A stretch of 64,000 bases of DNA, from contig CAOLHI010001028.1 of assembly GCA_948474755.1 (NCBI GenBank), forward strand, positions 124,001 to 188,000, written 5' to 3'. The DNA is from Ctenosaura bakeri. Lineage: Eukaryota; Chordata; Lepidosauria; Squamata; Iguanidae. The translations under genes were made by a program, and so were the position numbers. The notes beneath the pieces are model-generated. The model was given only the letters and a program-made list of their open reading frames with translations, did no database searches and was not told where the DNA came from. Positions 1-12,668 of this stretch are shown here, one piece after another (positions within the stretch are counted from its first letter, which is position 1; each line of letters begins with the position of its first letter).

Positions 1-1189
1 TTGCACTTTTATCACTTTCTATTCTTGGAAAGAACTGGGGAAAAACACCTCTGTGTATTCCTTGGCTGAGAAAACCCAATGAAATTCATGGGGTCACCAT
101 AAGTCGTGCACACACACACATGGCTACAGCAGAGCTAGCAGCAAACATTGTGCAACTTGTCTAGTCTGCCCAGTCTACACAACTGAAATACTCCCAGTAG
201 ATCCTATTTCTCTGATTGAGTTACAAGGTTATGGCCAGTCCAAGCCCTCAGAAAATCCAGATGAACATCTGAGACCTAGGGACAACCCCTTGCAATGCCA
301 CAGGGGTGAAGCCTGGTGATGTTACAAGGAACAGATGATTTCATTAAACATCAGACATAAGTTATCCAAAATGTACCATTAAAATAAAAAACAAACACCA
401 TGTCAAACAGAGGGAGAACACAGACACACACTCGCACATGCACTCAGTTTCTGAAGGCAGTACTCTCGCCCTGAGATTCCTATACCTTTGCCTGAGAGAT
501 CATAGACCAGGTCCTGAGATCTGGGAAACCTGCCCCTTAAGCCATCTCTCTGTCCATCCTCCCTTCTTTATATTCAATGGCTGCTGCCTCCACCATTGGC
601 CAGTGATCACCCCTATTCTTTGGTCTCAAAAACTCATCCAAAACTTTTCCTACCAAGCACTTTGATCCATTTCTTTCTGCTCCTTATCTGAGACCTCTTT
701 TCCCTCACTTGTTGGCACTGTTGTGAGGGTTATGTTCCTTCTGTAAACCCTTTTGGTAGGACTTGAAATGTATTCATCCCATTCACTGCCTTAAGTCCCA
801 TTTTCCCTTTTGTGGTCCTCCTCTCCATTTCAAGCCTTACAGACCAAATGGAAATAACAGTTCTGAAGGGAGGGACTAATTACCCTCAAAACCACCCCAA
901 ATTTTGTCTGCAGGAATGTTTAGACTTAAAACACACCTGACAAAATATCCTTTCTAGGGACATTTGAACGGACACCCTCTTTGCTGTCCTTTTGTTGGCA
1001 AGGGAAACTTTTCAGTTCCAGTTTGCAAATTGACGGCCAGGGCTTCTAATATTACACTGTTACACTGATCTTAACAGATCTTAACATTTCTAATTTCTAT
1101 TTAGTTTCAAGTTACAATTTAATTTCTGTGGATAATTTAATTACATATGAATAAAGATTTCTTATGTGTTTTTATTTACGGCAGTGTAA
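1..1189. other. Unassigned single-copy-like sequence
   Basis: I recognise no exon, RNA gene or repeat here. There is a short CA run near 110-121. Open frames are short and show no codon-like pattern. Confidence 0.5.
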
Positions 1190-1265
1190 GTGTGTTTTAA
1201 CATTTGCAACCTGCCTTGAGTTCCAATATTGGGGGAAATCAAGATATAAATGAATATTATTGTTG
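1190..1265 (+). repeat. L2/CR1-group LINE 3' tail
   Basis: The stretch reads like 'ctgccttgagttcc', then a G-rich run, then 'gatataaatgaatattattg'. This is the usual squamate LINE tail form (cttgagtccc, gggagaaa, ataaataaa). Similar tails lie at 22,610-22,740 (same strand) and at 35,960-36,010 and 48,408-48,490 (opposite strand). Only the last part of the element is visible. Confidence 0.5.
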
Positions 1266-2170
1266 TTATTCATCAAAAATTTGGTTGTAGGCTTTACTGA
1301 GGAGGCTCAAGGCGAAAATTGTCCCCCAACCCCCACCACAGTTGCCCACCTCTGGTCTATGACACATCTGATGGCAGGGAAGGCCATCCATACCAAAAAG
1401 GAAAACATCTGTGATGAGTCTTCTGTCTTCTCAGGAGATCACAAGAGGTCTGCAAGAACTGGCAGAGCTCTGAAAACACCTTTTTCCAAATTAGCTCTGC
1501 TGTGAGCTGAGCTATCATGCATTAAAATGTTGAGGTATGGTGTCCTGAGCCAAACAAATACAGCTGAGTCCTGTGGTCAAAGGAGAAACCCTTTCCTCCT
1601 TATCACACATGTGATGGTAGACTCAAATCAAGTTCTACAAAAAGCAAACTGCCATTTTATTAACTCTCTCTGAGTATCTCACTTTATTCAGTACAGGTCC
1701 CCGTATTCATCCTCCTCTCATATCAATTCCTATTGCAAGTTACAGAAGGCAAGATTCTTCTCTACAAAATAATTAGAGTATGTCTGGAAGGCTGCAGTTG
1801 GAAGAACCATCTCACCCAGTCTCCAGGTCTGTGATGACAAAGTGAGAAAAGTAATGTGCCTTCTGGGTAGAGCTAGGAAGGAATTTTGGTTGAGTCATGA
1901 TTCTTGCTGAAGTATCTATTTCACACCTCCTGAGATTTGTTGTGAGACAAAACACACCTTGGTCTGGAAATTTGTGCATTTGTAAGGTGCATTGAAGAAG
2001 GAAAAAAAATGGCATAAAGCCGAGCTGACATTGCTAAAAAATGTGAGTGGCTAAAAATGTAGAATTGAAAAATATGCCCAAAACATGCTTTAGTCAATGA
2101 GGAAAATGCATAATTAGGAAAAATGCATAAATGAATTCATACATTATGAAAAGCACATATGAATTCTTAT
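1266..2170. other. Unassigned sequence
   Basis: No repeat family or exon recognised. Ordinary AT-rich sequence. Confidence 0.45.
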
Positions 2171-2387
2171 GTTGTGTTGCTGTTGTGTGCCTTCAAGTCA
2201 TTTCTGCTTTATGTTCACCCTAAGCCAAACCTATCATGGGTTTCCTTGGCAGAAGGGGATTGCCTTTGCCTTCCTGTGAGGCTGAGAGAGTGTGAGATGC
2301 CCAAGATACCCAGCAAGTTTCCTTGCCTAAGTGGGAATTGAACCCTAGTTTCCAGTCATAGTCAGATGCTTAAACCATTACAACACA
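2171..2387 (-). repeat. Sauria-type SINE (reverse orientation)
   Basis: Read on the minus strand, this has a degenerate tRNA-like head ('ggtttaagcatctgac', 'gggttcaattccc'). The body follows ('catctcacactctctcagcctc', 'aggcaaaggcaatcccc'), and then a tail ('gacttgaaggcacacaacagcaacac'-like). This order (tRNA head, body, Bov-B-like tail) is the Sauria SINE plan. The copy is near full length but diverged. SINEs of this type depend on a Bov-B LINE for mobilisation, and Bov-B remnants are present in this window. Confidence 0.75.
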
Positions 2388-2875
2388 CAAAAACAAAGGC
2401 CAAGATATTTCATCAAGTTTGTATAGTCTAAATTTACACTAAGCTAGTGTAAATCTACATTCACAAAGTGGTTGCATTGCACCGCCGTTCCCCTGAAAAT
2501 CAACATAGTCTAACCAACAGTGCATCTGTCAGAATATCCCATTCTGAACCCATTGTGGAATGGGAAATACAGAGTGGCTATTACTGCAATCTCAGTGAAT
2601 CAAGTGGTAACCTGAAGGCACGGACAAATAGATAACACAGCATTCAAGAATGGGCAGCACCATGGCTGGAATCCTGTTGGATAATCCCAACTAAACTAGA
2701 TTAGTTCAACTGCCTGTTGAACAGGGAGTCATCACATAATGAAATCCATAGGATAGGGTTTCCTTCTGCCTGACTCCCTGGATTTCTGTTATTAGATACA
2801 TTTACAACCCTATCCTTCCTCTGAGGATCCCAAGAAAGCAGATCTGCTCCTCCCTTTCCCTATTTTGTTCTGACA

Positions 2876-2992
2876 AAAAACCCTGTGAGGTGGGTCAGAC
2901 TGGGAGACAGAGACTGGCCCAAGGTTGCATCACAAGTTTCATTGTGGACCTGAACCCAGATATCCAACACCCCATTGACTGCATTGCTCAAC
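2876..2992 (-). repeat. MIR/CORE-like tRNA SINE fragment
   Basis: The plus strand reads 'ccctgtgaggtgggtcagactgggagacagagactggcccaaggt' in separate recognisable blocks, then 'gacctgaacccagatatcc'. This is the order seen in MIR-like SINEs read in one orientation. It is old and diverged. No other feature is seen between 2,388 and 3,690. Confidence 0.5.
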
Positions 2993-3689
2993 TTTCCAAA
3001 ACCCCTTAAGGACCTTCTGGAGCAACCACTGGGCAAACTGACCTTCCCTAAAATGTGTACGACACAGTGATTGAGTTTCTCTTCTCACTACAATATAGGA
3101 GATTTGACTCAAGAAATGCTTTTTAAGTCAAAAGACACAGAGAGAGCCAGGCTGTTCAGTTTCCTCCCCAGTCCTCGTCATAGCATCTACCAATCTCCAT
3201 ACTCAAAACTCACTCCAGCAGAATTAAAATTAGCCTATTTGTGAGTTGCTCAGATACAAAGCAGAACAAACAAGCACAAAACCAAGACAATTACAGATCA
3301 GAGTTGGGCACATTCAGGTTTCGAGAACTAAAGGGGTTTTGCTGTTCCTCAGATACGGTGCATTAGGAAAGAGAACATTACGATCCTGATCAAAGACCTA
3401 ATGAAGAACTATCCAAAACTATGAGGCAGAATGGTGTTCGCACGCGGAGTACAGACAACAAGGTACTGCAGGGGGGAATAAGGACTAATGTATTTAAATC
3501 ATGAGTAAAAGATTTGTGTGGTCTATGACAGGAATCCTGCGGGGGGCTTACACAGATGGAAAGAATATTTGCTGTTACTCCCTGCCCAGCCAAAAAATGA
3601 CTTTTCTAACAGTCACAACAAACTGCCACCAGAAAGAACAGCACAAAGGGAATAATTTTGCAGTTTTTGCTTGGCATTTGACTTCCCAA

Positions 3690-4010
3690 AATGTTTCAAG
3701 AAATAATTTGTTCAGGAGAGGGGCACGTTCTTGTATGCACGCACACAGAAAAACACTTGTTTTCTGCACAAAAACTGCTCTATTTCCCGCAACACATGTG
3801 GATTCTGTGTGCAAAAATAATAGATATCTTCCTCATACAACACAGATTTTGCACACACAAAAATATGTGCTCCTGGAAACAATACCCCCCCCCATTTCTT
3901 CCCTACAGACAAATAAAAGAAAATGGATTTCAGCACAGAATTGCCTCCCGGAACATACAGGGATGTGCAAATACTGCGCAAAAACAGCACAGAAATATTC
4001 ATTCATCTCA
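3690..4010. repeat. TGCACA-rich dispersed repeat (unclassified)
   Basis: The segment contains many degenerate TGCACAAAAA or TTTTGTGCA blocks ('tctgcacaaaaactgc', 'gtgtgcaaaaataat', 'attttgcacacacaaaaa', 'tgcgcaaaaacagcac'). The same texture occurs at 13,430-13,770, 26,690-27,060, 43,940-44,085 and 52,975-53,160. Several overlapping frames are open here, including the longest frame in the window (3,501-4,211, 236 codons). That is best explained by stop-poor base composition, not by a gene. Confidence 0.4.
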
Positions 4011-4450
4011 CGGCAGGGAGAACACAATAGTAATTATTCATCCTTGCATTCAAGGATGAAACAGTCACAGATTTGCATTCTTAACTCTGGCACAACCTCC
4101 AGTCTTGCCAGCATAAGTACTTTTAAAGATGTTGCAGAACAAGGTTTTCTGTACCTTCTTGTGCAAGGCCTTGCACCAGGTGCTCAAGGGCAACTGGATG
4201 CCTGGCCATGACCTCTTTCTCCCCACCCACCAATTGGTTATGGATGTACTCCCAGGTGCTATCTGGCTGCTCACCTGCATCCAGGGAAGAAAACAAAGCC
4301 ACCATTCCCCTCTTCCCCCAAAAGCACCAGCATAACTTAGGTGATGGAGATTTCTATTCTACCAGCACCACTACTAGATCTCTGCATACATCTATAAAAG
4401 AATGCACAAGAGACTGTGCATTAGATCTATTCACACAGTAAGAACACTGT

Positions 4451-4652
4451 GGCCATTTCTGCCCTACACTGTTATAGTGCTATTATTCCAATTTCACCCT
4501 CCTGTGGAATTCTGAGGCTTGTAGTTTACTGGGGCCAACGAGCTCCCTGGTTGAGAATCCTAAATGCCTCTCCTTAAACTGCAAACCCCAGGATTCCATA
4601 GGATGTGGAAAGGGGAATAATAGCACTGTAACACAGTAGTGCAGTAACTGCC
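4451..4652. mobile_element. Family A TIR element (MITE), copy 1
   Basis: A 202-bp palindromic element. It opens with 'ggccatttctgccctacact' and closes with 'agtagtgcagtaactgcc'. The arms carry 'gttatagtgctattattcc' on one side and its complement on the other. The interior holds 'ggaattctgaggcttgtagt' and 'aaactgcaaaccccaggatt' blocks facing each other. There is no coding capacity, so it is non-autonomous. The flanks (TGT and TAT) do not give a clean target duplication. Confidence 0.85.
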
Positions 4653-6845
4653 TATATCTGGATCTTTGGGCTGAACCTGAAGTGATGTTAATCATGTGAA
4701 TAAAGTTCATGGGGTTATTTCTGTTCTGGAAAAAGCAACCTGAAGGGAGCCAGAGCAGCCTTACTCGTGTAGGGAGGGGTAGAGTGGTGTGTGTCATAGA
4801 GAAAGAGGTACCACAAAAGAGAGAGGAAAGGGTCACCCCTTCCACTTTGCCCTCACCCCACATCACTGGCTTCGCCACCCAGCATATTAGCCTCAAGGGA
4901 ATCGAGGTCTAGTGATTTTGACACCAAAACCTTGCAAGCAAAAGAGCACATAGTATCAAGAATATATAAATTACTAATTAATATCAAGTTGGAATGAGAA
5001 ACTATTAAAAATAATATGATTAAATGGGCCCCAAATGCTGGGTGTAGTATTTCATTAGAAGGTTGGGATAAATCCTGGCCTAAAAATATAAAGTGTACAA
5101 GGTGTTCGGCCCTATTATAAAATGTTATTTAGATGGTATTTAACACCATCTAAATTAGCTAAAATATATAAGACAATATCAGACAAGAGTTGGAAATGCC
5201 AGGAAAAATGTTTTTATTGTTACTATTTATATGTGTATATGTATCACTAGGGAGAGAATTGATTGATGTTGTGTTTGGTATATGGAGGCACTTTTGAACA
5301 ATATAAATAAATAGGGAATCTAGGTCAAGCACTTGACTTTCACTGGGAAAACCCAAGTTTGCAGTCAAACAAGGAGACTGGAAGCTAACCGGGCAACTCT
5401 GGAAGCAGCCAACATCTCCAAGGCTGACTACCCTACCTCAAAAGGTTGTTGTGAGAGTCCTGTGTGGACAAAAAAAAAGAGAAGATGAACTTATAGAAAG
5501 ACACCAACCAACCACAAACTTTCAGTGGTAGATGGTGGGTTCCATGTCACTGGGGTGGTGAATCCAGTCCAATTTTTTTTTTATGAACTTTAAAGGGGAT
5601 GGCCAAGAAGCTGAACCAATTTAAGAGATAGGGTTGAGTACTTTGGATTACTCCTTTATAAGAGATTTACCATCCAACTGACATGGGAATCACCAGCCAC
5701 CCCAGCCAATATTCAAAGTTTCAGTGTAAGACTTGTTCTTTCTGAAGGCAGACTGCAAACACGTCTTGCATTGCAAAGAATTCCATGTAATACCCCAGAG
5801 AAACATGCAATCATCAAGTAGCTGCTTGTAAAAACTGTGATTTTGTTACCAGGAGTGTGTGTGTGTGTGTAGGGGAAGCAGCCAAAGTGCTGAGATCTCT
5901 CCAACTTTTCTCTGCTCAAGGCCTTCTGAAGTCTAGCACATTTGATAGCCATCCCAAACAAGATATGCTGCCTAACTGACACCCTGCAGCAAAGGTTGCG
6001 CAGCAGGGCTGTAGCCATTGTTTGAGGGTCATTGTTGTGCCGTTTCCCTTGTGTCTTTGGGGATGTCATTAATGCCTTTTTCCGCTGACCCTGGGCCCCA
6101 GAAGATTTCCATGGCTTTGCTTTCCCTCAGTGCAGAGGTGAGCTTGCCCTATATTTTATAATGAGGCAATCTGGAAAAATAGAATTATCATCACAAAAAA
6201 TAAAAGGAAAAGAAAGCTGGTCTTTGTTAGGAAGAGAAAGCCCCTCACTTAAAAAGAAACATATGCTTTGCAAAGATGTCCAGAAACCTTGTATGAATAT
6301 CCACTGGTTCTGTACAATATCTCGTTAGGTTTCTTCCTGTTTCAGAGGTCATTTCCAAAAGTGTTTTCCTGGCTTGCTTTGACCATGCTTTCACCACAGA
6401 TCCCCTTTTATTCTGTTACAAAACAGCCAAAGCACAGATAACTCCTGTTTTTAAAAACAACAGCAGCAATGCCTTGGATTGTTGCAACTTATTTCTTCGT
6501 TCATTTAAGTTCTGCCCTAACATTCTCCCCATACCGGGACTAAATATGGAACACAATAAGGTTAAAACAGGTGGGGGTTAAAACAGACACCCAGTTATAA
6601 TGTTAACACACAATTAAAGCCATTATAATATTAACACATAATTGAATAAGAACCATTTGAAGGCACACCCGCTGATCCAAAGCCTTTTCTTCAGCAACTG
6701 GTCAATTGCAGAAATATATCATTATGTCAGAAGTAATGTTACCCCTGTGCTGGCTGTTGAAAATGGTACTGAAAAGGGTAATGACCACTGAAAAGGACAA
6801 TTACCAATCTAACACTTCCTTAGCATGCTGGAAGTCTAAGATCAA
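4653..6845. other. Unassigned sequence
   Basis: Nothing coding is recognised. Around 5,390-5,475 there is a weak match to the 'ctacctcaaaaggttgttgtgag' block of vertebrate tRNA-derived SINEs. A short (GT) run lies near 5,855-5,869. Confidence 0.4.
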
Positions 6846-6963
6846 CTTTCCCCAACTTGCTGCCTTTCAACTGTGTTGGACAGTAACCGCCATCATTCCT
6901 GGGCACTATGTGCTGGAGGTGATGGTGGTGTAGCCCCAAATACCCAGAAGGCACCAGATTGGG
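6846..6963. mobile_element. Small palindromic hAT-like MITE
   Basis: The left end 'tttccccaacttgctgcctt' and right end 'cagaaggcaccagattggga' are imperfect inverted repeats around a middle containing 'catcattcctgggcactatg'. This is the layout of a common squamate MITE in which two 'gggagttgtagtccaa' arms face each other. Related pieces lie at 11,600-11,643, 32,975-33,075 and 52,725-52,835. The superfamily assignment is from memory. Confidence 0.55.
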
Positions 6964-8429
6964 ACAAGTTGATCTAGGCAAATTCACATGTCGATGACAT
7001 CCATCCTGAATTTCCTCATCTCATCTTCACTCCATGTTGTTGACTACAGCCGGCTTAGGGCAGGAACATCATAGCAGCATAGTGAAATGAGGCAGTTCTA
7101 CATGAGCTGGTAGATTGATGCATGCAGTTGGATTTATATAGATCATGTCTGCTTATGGGAACATCTAGCTTGGCCTACATTTCTGCCTCTTTTCTGGTGT
7201 TCTTTATTGTTTAGTTAACACACAAGGAAAGGGACACCTTAGGCCCACCTCCTCTTGTGTACCTTCTCCTCCATGAACAGGGATGGTCCCAAAGAGGAGA
7301 ACATTCTCCATCCATAGAGGTCCTCCACCCAAACCAAATACAGAAAAATCAGAACTCTGGCTTTCATGAAGAGTACCATAGATGGAAGAAGGGGCCCTAT
7401 GGGGTTCACTTGAGCAAAGCAATGACAGTGGGACTATCATACTTCCCTACTTTCTTTTATAAAACAAAAACAAACTATGAGATAAATATTTTATCCTTCA
7501 GTAAAAAGAAAGAAAACATATATCACGTATAGTCTTAAAATTAGTAGCTTTCTAAAGAGTCACCATAGCAAATGTATATAAAACACATTAGTGAGTACAC
7601 CATAACATAAACCTGCCTTAGAACTATTGTTGACAGAGTCAAAATATGGAAAGTAAGCACCATAAAAAGTATCTAATACATTTACATTACCTGTGTTCTG
7701 CTTTTCAACCTATTCTGTTTTATGACCGTGCTCCAGTTCCTAACCTGTCAGATAAGTGGCTGAAGCCTATAATAGTGTAAATACATAATTATGGAAATGC
7801 ACAATTGCGCAATCATGACCTGTCATTTTTAAAAAAACTATCATGTATTCCCAGTATTAGAAAGCGAACACAGGAACTAATGCCACTGAAGCACTAATGC
7901 TACAATAGTGCAGAAGAGGGGCATTCTTCCAATCTTACAAGTACAGAAAAGCAATTTCCAAACAGAACAATGACAACTGATGACTGTGATATGCTCCCAT
8001 GCCTTTGCTTGGTGACAAGTTGGCCTCACATTACCTGAAAAGGTTACTGGTTTGCACCCTAGTTTCCAAAATCTCTCAGACAGCCTAGCCAATGGTATGC
8101 TGTCTGGAGATTCTTAGAGCTACGGTCCAAAAAAGTAACTTTTTCAGGTTTTCTCAGGTCCTTGGCCTAATCACCACCTCTCAACCCAACCTACTACAAG
8201 TTGTCCATAGAAGAAGAAGAGTTATGTAGTAGCACCACAATGCTCCTTGGAAAAAGGGCAGGACAAACAAGTAATAAAACCAGTTACATTGTCCCCCAGC
8301 TTCCATGTTTGATATTTTTTCCCCACAATCAATAACGTCTTTGCATAATGCCTGATCATCTTCAAATTTCTATCCTGAACACTGCATCTCGTAAGGGTGT
8401 GTATATATAGCCCCATTATTTTTATTATT
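6964..8429. other. Unassigned sequence
   Basis: No repeat or exon recognised. Confidence 0.4.
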
Positions 8430-8990
8430 TTTATCTCCAGGGACATTGCCATATCATTCGCTCCGCAAAAGTGCATTAGATGCTTTCGTGCAGATAAGCT
8501 ACCTAATTAATCTCTTCAAAGTGTTTTTTAAATGCTTGGCTTGGCTCCATCCCGTTTCCTGTTCCCTTTTTCCATTTCCAAATATACCTCTCCGCTCGAT
8601 AGCATATCTCTCGCCGCATTCCATTGCCTTCGGAATAAAAATGCTCAGATAAACAAGGCAGGGGTTGCATCCCCAATACTAAAAAAAATATATACAAACT
8701 TACCTCCATGAGGAGAGGTCAAATTCCTTTTCGGTTCCCCCTCTTGGTGCTGTCCATTGTATCAGGATCTCCTCTCCACAACATGTGGCTGAAGGTGAAT
8801 ATGTTTTCCTCAATCTCTGTCTCACACACACCATACATGGTGACTTTGGCAATTAACCTTTTGTGTGTGGAGCACTTACAGTATTTGCATAATATTTACA
8901 TCCGCCGCTTCACCTTTGTTCCCTGCTTCGTTAATGCCCTCACTGGATGCACACGCATCATTCAAGAAAGCCCACACTCCACAGCGGGAC
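8430..8990. promoter_or_regulatory. CNE-like unique block (candidate)
   Basis: Low-repeat sequence of balanced composition with rare CpG-containing words ('cctctccgctcgatagcata', 'ctctcgccgcattcc', 'acatccgccgcttcacc') and 'gataagctacctaattaatc'. Retained CpGs and lack of repeat signatures are typical of constrained non-coding DNA. Function is inference. Conservation cannot be measured here. Confidence 0.3.
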
Positions 8991-9252
8991 CGGGCTTCAT
9001 TTGAGGAGAAACTCCTCTGTGAGGAAGGTTCCGGTTCAACCCTGAACAGGTGCTGTTGGAGCTGGTAATTTGCATGACTGTTCTGTTGCACCTGTGGATG
9101 GGAGGAAGCTGAGAAACCCACAAGGTGGAGTTGGTGGGGGGTGGGATAAGGGCATTGCTTTTTCAGATAAGAATTCTGCTCCTTCATGAAATGTCCACCC
9201 ACTCCCCCAATTTCTAGCACTGCAGTAGTTTAACATCCTGGCTAACCATTTA

Positions 9253-9388
9253 GAAACTATTTCTGCACTAGACTGTTGTAGTGCTATTATTCCGCTTTCA
9301 ACATCCTGTGGAAAGTGGAAACCCCAGGATTCCACAGGATGTTGAAAGTGGAATAATAGCACTATAACAATCTAGTGCAGAAAGGGCC
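9253..9388. mobile_element. Family A TIR element, short form
   Basis: A 136-bp form flanked by TTA on both sides (9,250-9,252 and 9,389-9,391). The termini are 'gaaactatttctgcac' and 'gtgcagaaagggcc'. The arms meet almost directly around 'ggaaagtggaaaccccagga', so the central arm segment of longer copies is missing. Confidence 0.85.
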
Positions 9389-9621
9389 TTAGTTAGGCAT
9401 CCAAAGAAAAGGGGATGGCAATTTTCCCAAAAGAATGCTGACACAGCAAGTGGAAGAGTTCTGGGGGTGAATGATCCTTCAATGCTTCACTTTCTCCAGT
9501 TCTAGCAATTTGGGAACTAAAGGAAAAGTTCATTGGGAGGAGTACAGTTCTTATGGAGTGGTGGGAGCAAAGCTCTTATCTTGCCATAGCTACACGCCTG
9601 AAAGTTCAGTGTGAAAACATG

Positions 9622-9824
9622 GGGTCTTTCCTCACTACATTGTTATAGTGCTATTATTCCACTTTCAACATCCTGTGGAATCCTGGGGTTTGCAGTTTAG
9701 GGAGGGGCCTTTAGAATTCTCAACCAGAGAGCTTTTTAACATCAGTAAACTACAAATCCCAGGAGTCCACAGGATGGTGAAAGTGGAATAAAAGCACTAT
9801 AATAGTGTAGTGCAGAAAGGGCCT
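9622..9824. mobile_element. Family A TIR element, copy
   Basis: A 203-bp copy with arms 'cattgttatagtgctattat' and 'ataatagtgtagtgcagaaa'. The interior carries 'ggggtttgcagtttagggag' opposite 'aaactacaaatcccaggagt'. TTA follows the right end, but the left flank does not match. A reverse-orientation SINE begins only about six bases beyond the right end. Confidence 0.8.
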
Positions 9825-9830
9825 TATGTA

Positions 9831-10072
9831 TTGCTGTTGTCATTGTGTACCTTCACATAATTTTGGATTTATAGTGACGCAAAGCTGATCCTATCAAGGG
9901 GTCTTCTTGCTAAGATTTATTCAGGTGAGGTTTGCCCTTGCCGTCTCTTGAGACTGAGAGAGTGTGACTTGTCCAAGGCCATCCAGTAGGTTTCTGTGGC
10001 CAAGTAGGGATTTCAACCTTGGTTTCCCAGTGTCCTAGTCAAACATCCAAACCACCACACCACTTTGGCTCT
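9831..10072 (-). repeat. Sauria-type SINE (reverse orientation)
   Basis: The plus strand starts with a degenerate tail ('attgctgttgtcattgtgta'), then 'ttcttgctaagatttattca'. The body complement ('gactgagagagtgtgacttg') follows, and the copy ends with the tRNA-like head complement ('aaccaccacaccactttggc'). Near full length. Confidence 0.8.
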
Positions 10073-10560
10073 CTTATTTTATATTTATGGGCTGAAATGT
10101 AACAGTTTCCTGTTACAAATGTGATAAACCACTGCTTTCATCATGTCTAATTCCCTTCTGGAGGTCAACCAGGAGGGAGGAGAGCCAAATGGTACTTTGA
10201 GGTTTGTTGTGAGGCCTCATTCCAAAAAAAGAAATCCATGCAAAGGATCTCCTTGGGGTCCCATTTCTGCCTGCCAAATTTAAACTGTGTGCCAGTGAAA
10301 ACCTGATCTCATGAGTGCAAAGGACTGTAAACCATGTTAGTTATCTCAGCAATATTGGGGCCCTCCACAAGCCTTCAGAAGGTAAAGAAAATCACCATGG
10401 GAGAAGGGGAGTATGCTAGCCATGGTGTCCTCTGACATGGCTCTCCTCATGTCTCTTCAGTGCGTGTTGGCTCCCTAACAAATCTGAGCTGCTAATTTTT
10501 CTGGAGTTTGAGGTAGACACAGGAAAAAGAGGACCAGTTTCCTGTACCCTTAATAGTTTG

Positions 10561-10717
10561 GTACTGTGTTGGTGAGAGCCAGGTTTGGGATTAGGACTCT
10601 GGAGACCAGAGTTCAAATCCCCAATGGGCCATGGAAACCCCCCCTTGGGTGAACTTGGGTCAGTCATACTGTCTCAGCCCAAGAGGAAGGCTGGGGCTAA
10701 CCTCCTCTGAACATTGT
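10561..10717 (+). repeat. Sauria-type SINE, 3'-truncated
   Basis: The head reads 'ggactctggagaccagagtt' and 'gttcaaatccccaa'. The body reads 'catggaaaccccccct', 'tgggtcagtcatactgtctc' and 'cctcctctgaac'. The Bov-B-like tail with (CAA)n is absent. Confidence 0.75.
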
Positions 10718-11923
10718 AGATCAATAACAAATGGACTATAGCGACATTCTGATCCTCAGGCATTTGCTGTACTGAACACCTGAATAGGGTTTAGTTGTTA
10801 AATAAATGCATAAAATAAATGTATACCATGGAACTTCAAAGCACACCTTGCATTGTATGTTAAGGTACATTCCAGGAACCTGGGCTGGCGCTATAGCAAT
10901 GCAACCTATATTTATCTCGCAAAGTTGCCCCCCTCTAAGACCTCCACTGCCTTACTGTACTGCCCTAGTCATCCCAAGCATTGCTTGAAGAATGTTGGGA
11001 ACTGCAATCCAGGAACTTCTAGAAGGGTAAAGCTTCCTACAGTTGCTCTCTGATGAACTTACTGGCATCGTATGTTCTGATTATTGTATATATTTTTTTC
11101 ATTCTTTATCAGCTTTGTATCAGAACTGTGGCATTTTTTTATCAGGGAACATTTAATGCGCCGAAATGCAAGTTCCATCCATCATCATCTGTTCAGTGTG
11201 GCTTGAATTTGTACACAGTGTTAGTCATTGCGGAGACATTTTGTGTGTGTTCACCAAAACTGTTCCACACAGAGTGACTGTTGAAGCAACACAGACACAC
11301 GCTTCTTAGCGTATGCTAAGAAGCTGCATCAGCTTGGAGTCACAGAATCCTATTTTTCATATTGATTGATATCTTCCCTCCTGGTAGAGATTAACTGAGT
11401 AAGCTTAAAGATGCTATTTCCCTTTCAAAACCAAACATCTGAATGGCAAAACAAAAATAAGACAGGTCTCAGAGGATGTATGGGTGGGGCAGGGAAGACA
11501 AAGACGTATGGGAGAAACAACTGAACAATGAAGATTAAGCAAGCATTTCTTTCACTGACCACAAATTGAAAGAGTTGGAAGGAATATTGTCCACTCATTC
11601 TCCATCTTTGGCCACCAAGTGTTCTGGACTTCAGCTCCCAAAATATCTTTATAAATATATATATTTTTGGGGGGAGGGGTCAATGAAAGACATGTTTGCT
11701 TAATATTCCTTGTTCAGTTGCTTCTTCCATATCTCTTTGTGAACTTCAGTCCCCTACATCCCAGTTTAGCAGTCTAACTGCTGCATCACATTTTGTGATG
11801 GGCGCTGTGCCACAGACAACCAGTCAATCAACTCATAGCTACAGAACACTGGTTCTCATCTATTCAGTTTACTTGAATATTACCTGAACTCTGTGTGGCT
11901 TACTCTATAAATGTATTCTTAAC
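10718..11923. other. Mostly unassigned sequence
   Basis: A half copy of the small hAT-like MITE is likely at 11,600-11,643 ('tggacttcagctcccaaaat'). The rest shows no recognisable exon or repeat. Confidence 0.4.
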
Positions 11924-12310
11924 TGACGTCAAGTCAGCTTTGAATTAAGGAGACCCTAAAAATGAGACATCTCCAAGTCACCCTGTCATCAACAGGATTG
12001 CTCAGAGATTCAAGGCTGTGGCTGAGTCTATCCAGTCTTCTTCTTTTCCTACCTTGCCAAACATTGTCATCTTTTCTAGTGGGTCATGTCCAGATATGAT
12101 AGTCCCAGTTTAGTCATCTTGACTTCTAGGGAGAGTTAAGCCCTGATTTGCTCTAGGACCCATTCATTTGTCATTTTAGCAGTCTGGGTTACCTGCAGAA
12201 TTCTCTTCCAGCACCATGTTAATTTTCTTCATATCAGCTTTCTTCACTGTCCAGCTTTCACAACCATATATAGAATGTATACTGAATGTATATACAGATA
12301 ATTCAGGGGC
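11924..12310 (-). pseudogene. Bov-B (RTE) LINE ORF fragment, decayed
   Basis: The minus strand encodes a short peptide containing YGCESWTVKKAD followed by KKIN. This is a hallmark of the C-terminal third of the Bov-B reverse-transcriptase polyprotein. The plus strand also carries the complement of the downstream region ('gacccattcatttgtcattt', 'tcagctttcttcactgtcca'). Frames are broken, so the copy is dead. Full-length Bov-B is about 3 kb; this piece is about 0.4 kb. More of the same family lies at 32,690-32,775 and 50,590-52,085. Confidence 0.75.
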
Positions 12311-12625
12311 TGGAATGTTGGACACGAGCCAGGATCCCCAAATACTATTTGTGTACCCAGCTGCTTCTGTGTGTTCACTAGCCTCTTCAATATGTCTTGT
12401 CACTCAACTGGGGAAATGGAGAAATTTCTGTTTTAATTGTGTGACTTTCAGCGAAAGAATTGATTACATTTGCATTTAGAGGCAAAGCAGTAATTCTGAA
12501 GCAATAACTGTTTTCTGCTTATAAATTTTAGATAATGCACAGCAGTTGAGAACATATATTTTAGGCTGGTGTGTGCCATCTACAGCTCTTATGCAAGTTT
12601 TGCATTGTGACTTATATCCTTATAT

Positions 12626-12668
12626 GTATATGTGTGTGTTTATATATATATATATATATTTATATATT
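12626..12668. repeat. TG/TA microsatellite
   Basis: An alternating 'tatatgtgtgtgtt' run passes into about nine TA units. Between 12,311 and 13,020 nothing else is recognised. Confidence 0.9.

Noticed and set aside
3501..4211. Longest open frame in the window (236 codons)
   Set aside because: Overlapping frames on both strands are also open here, the sequence is TGCACA-rich repeat, and no domain or splice structure is visible. Base composition explains it.
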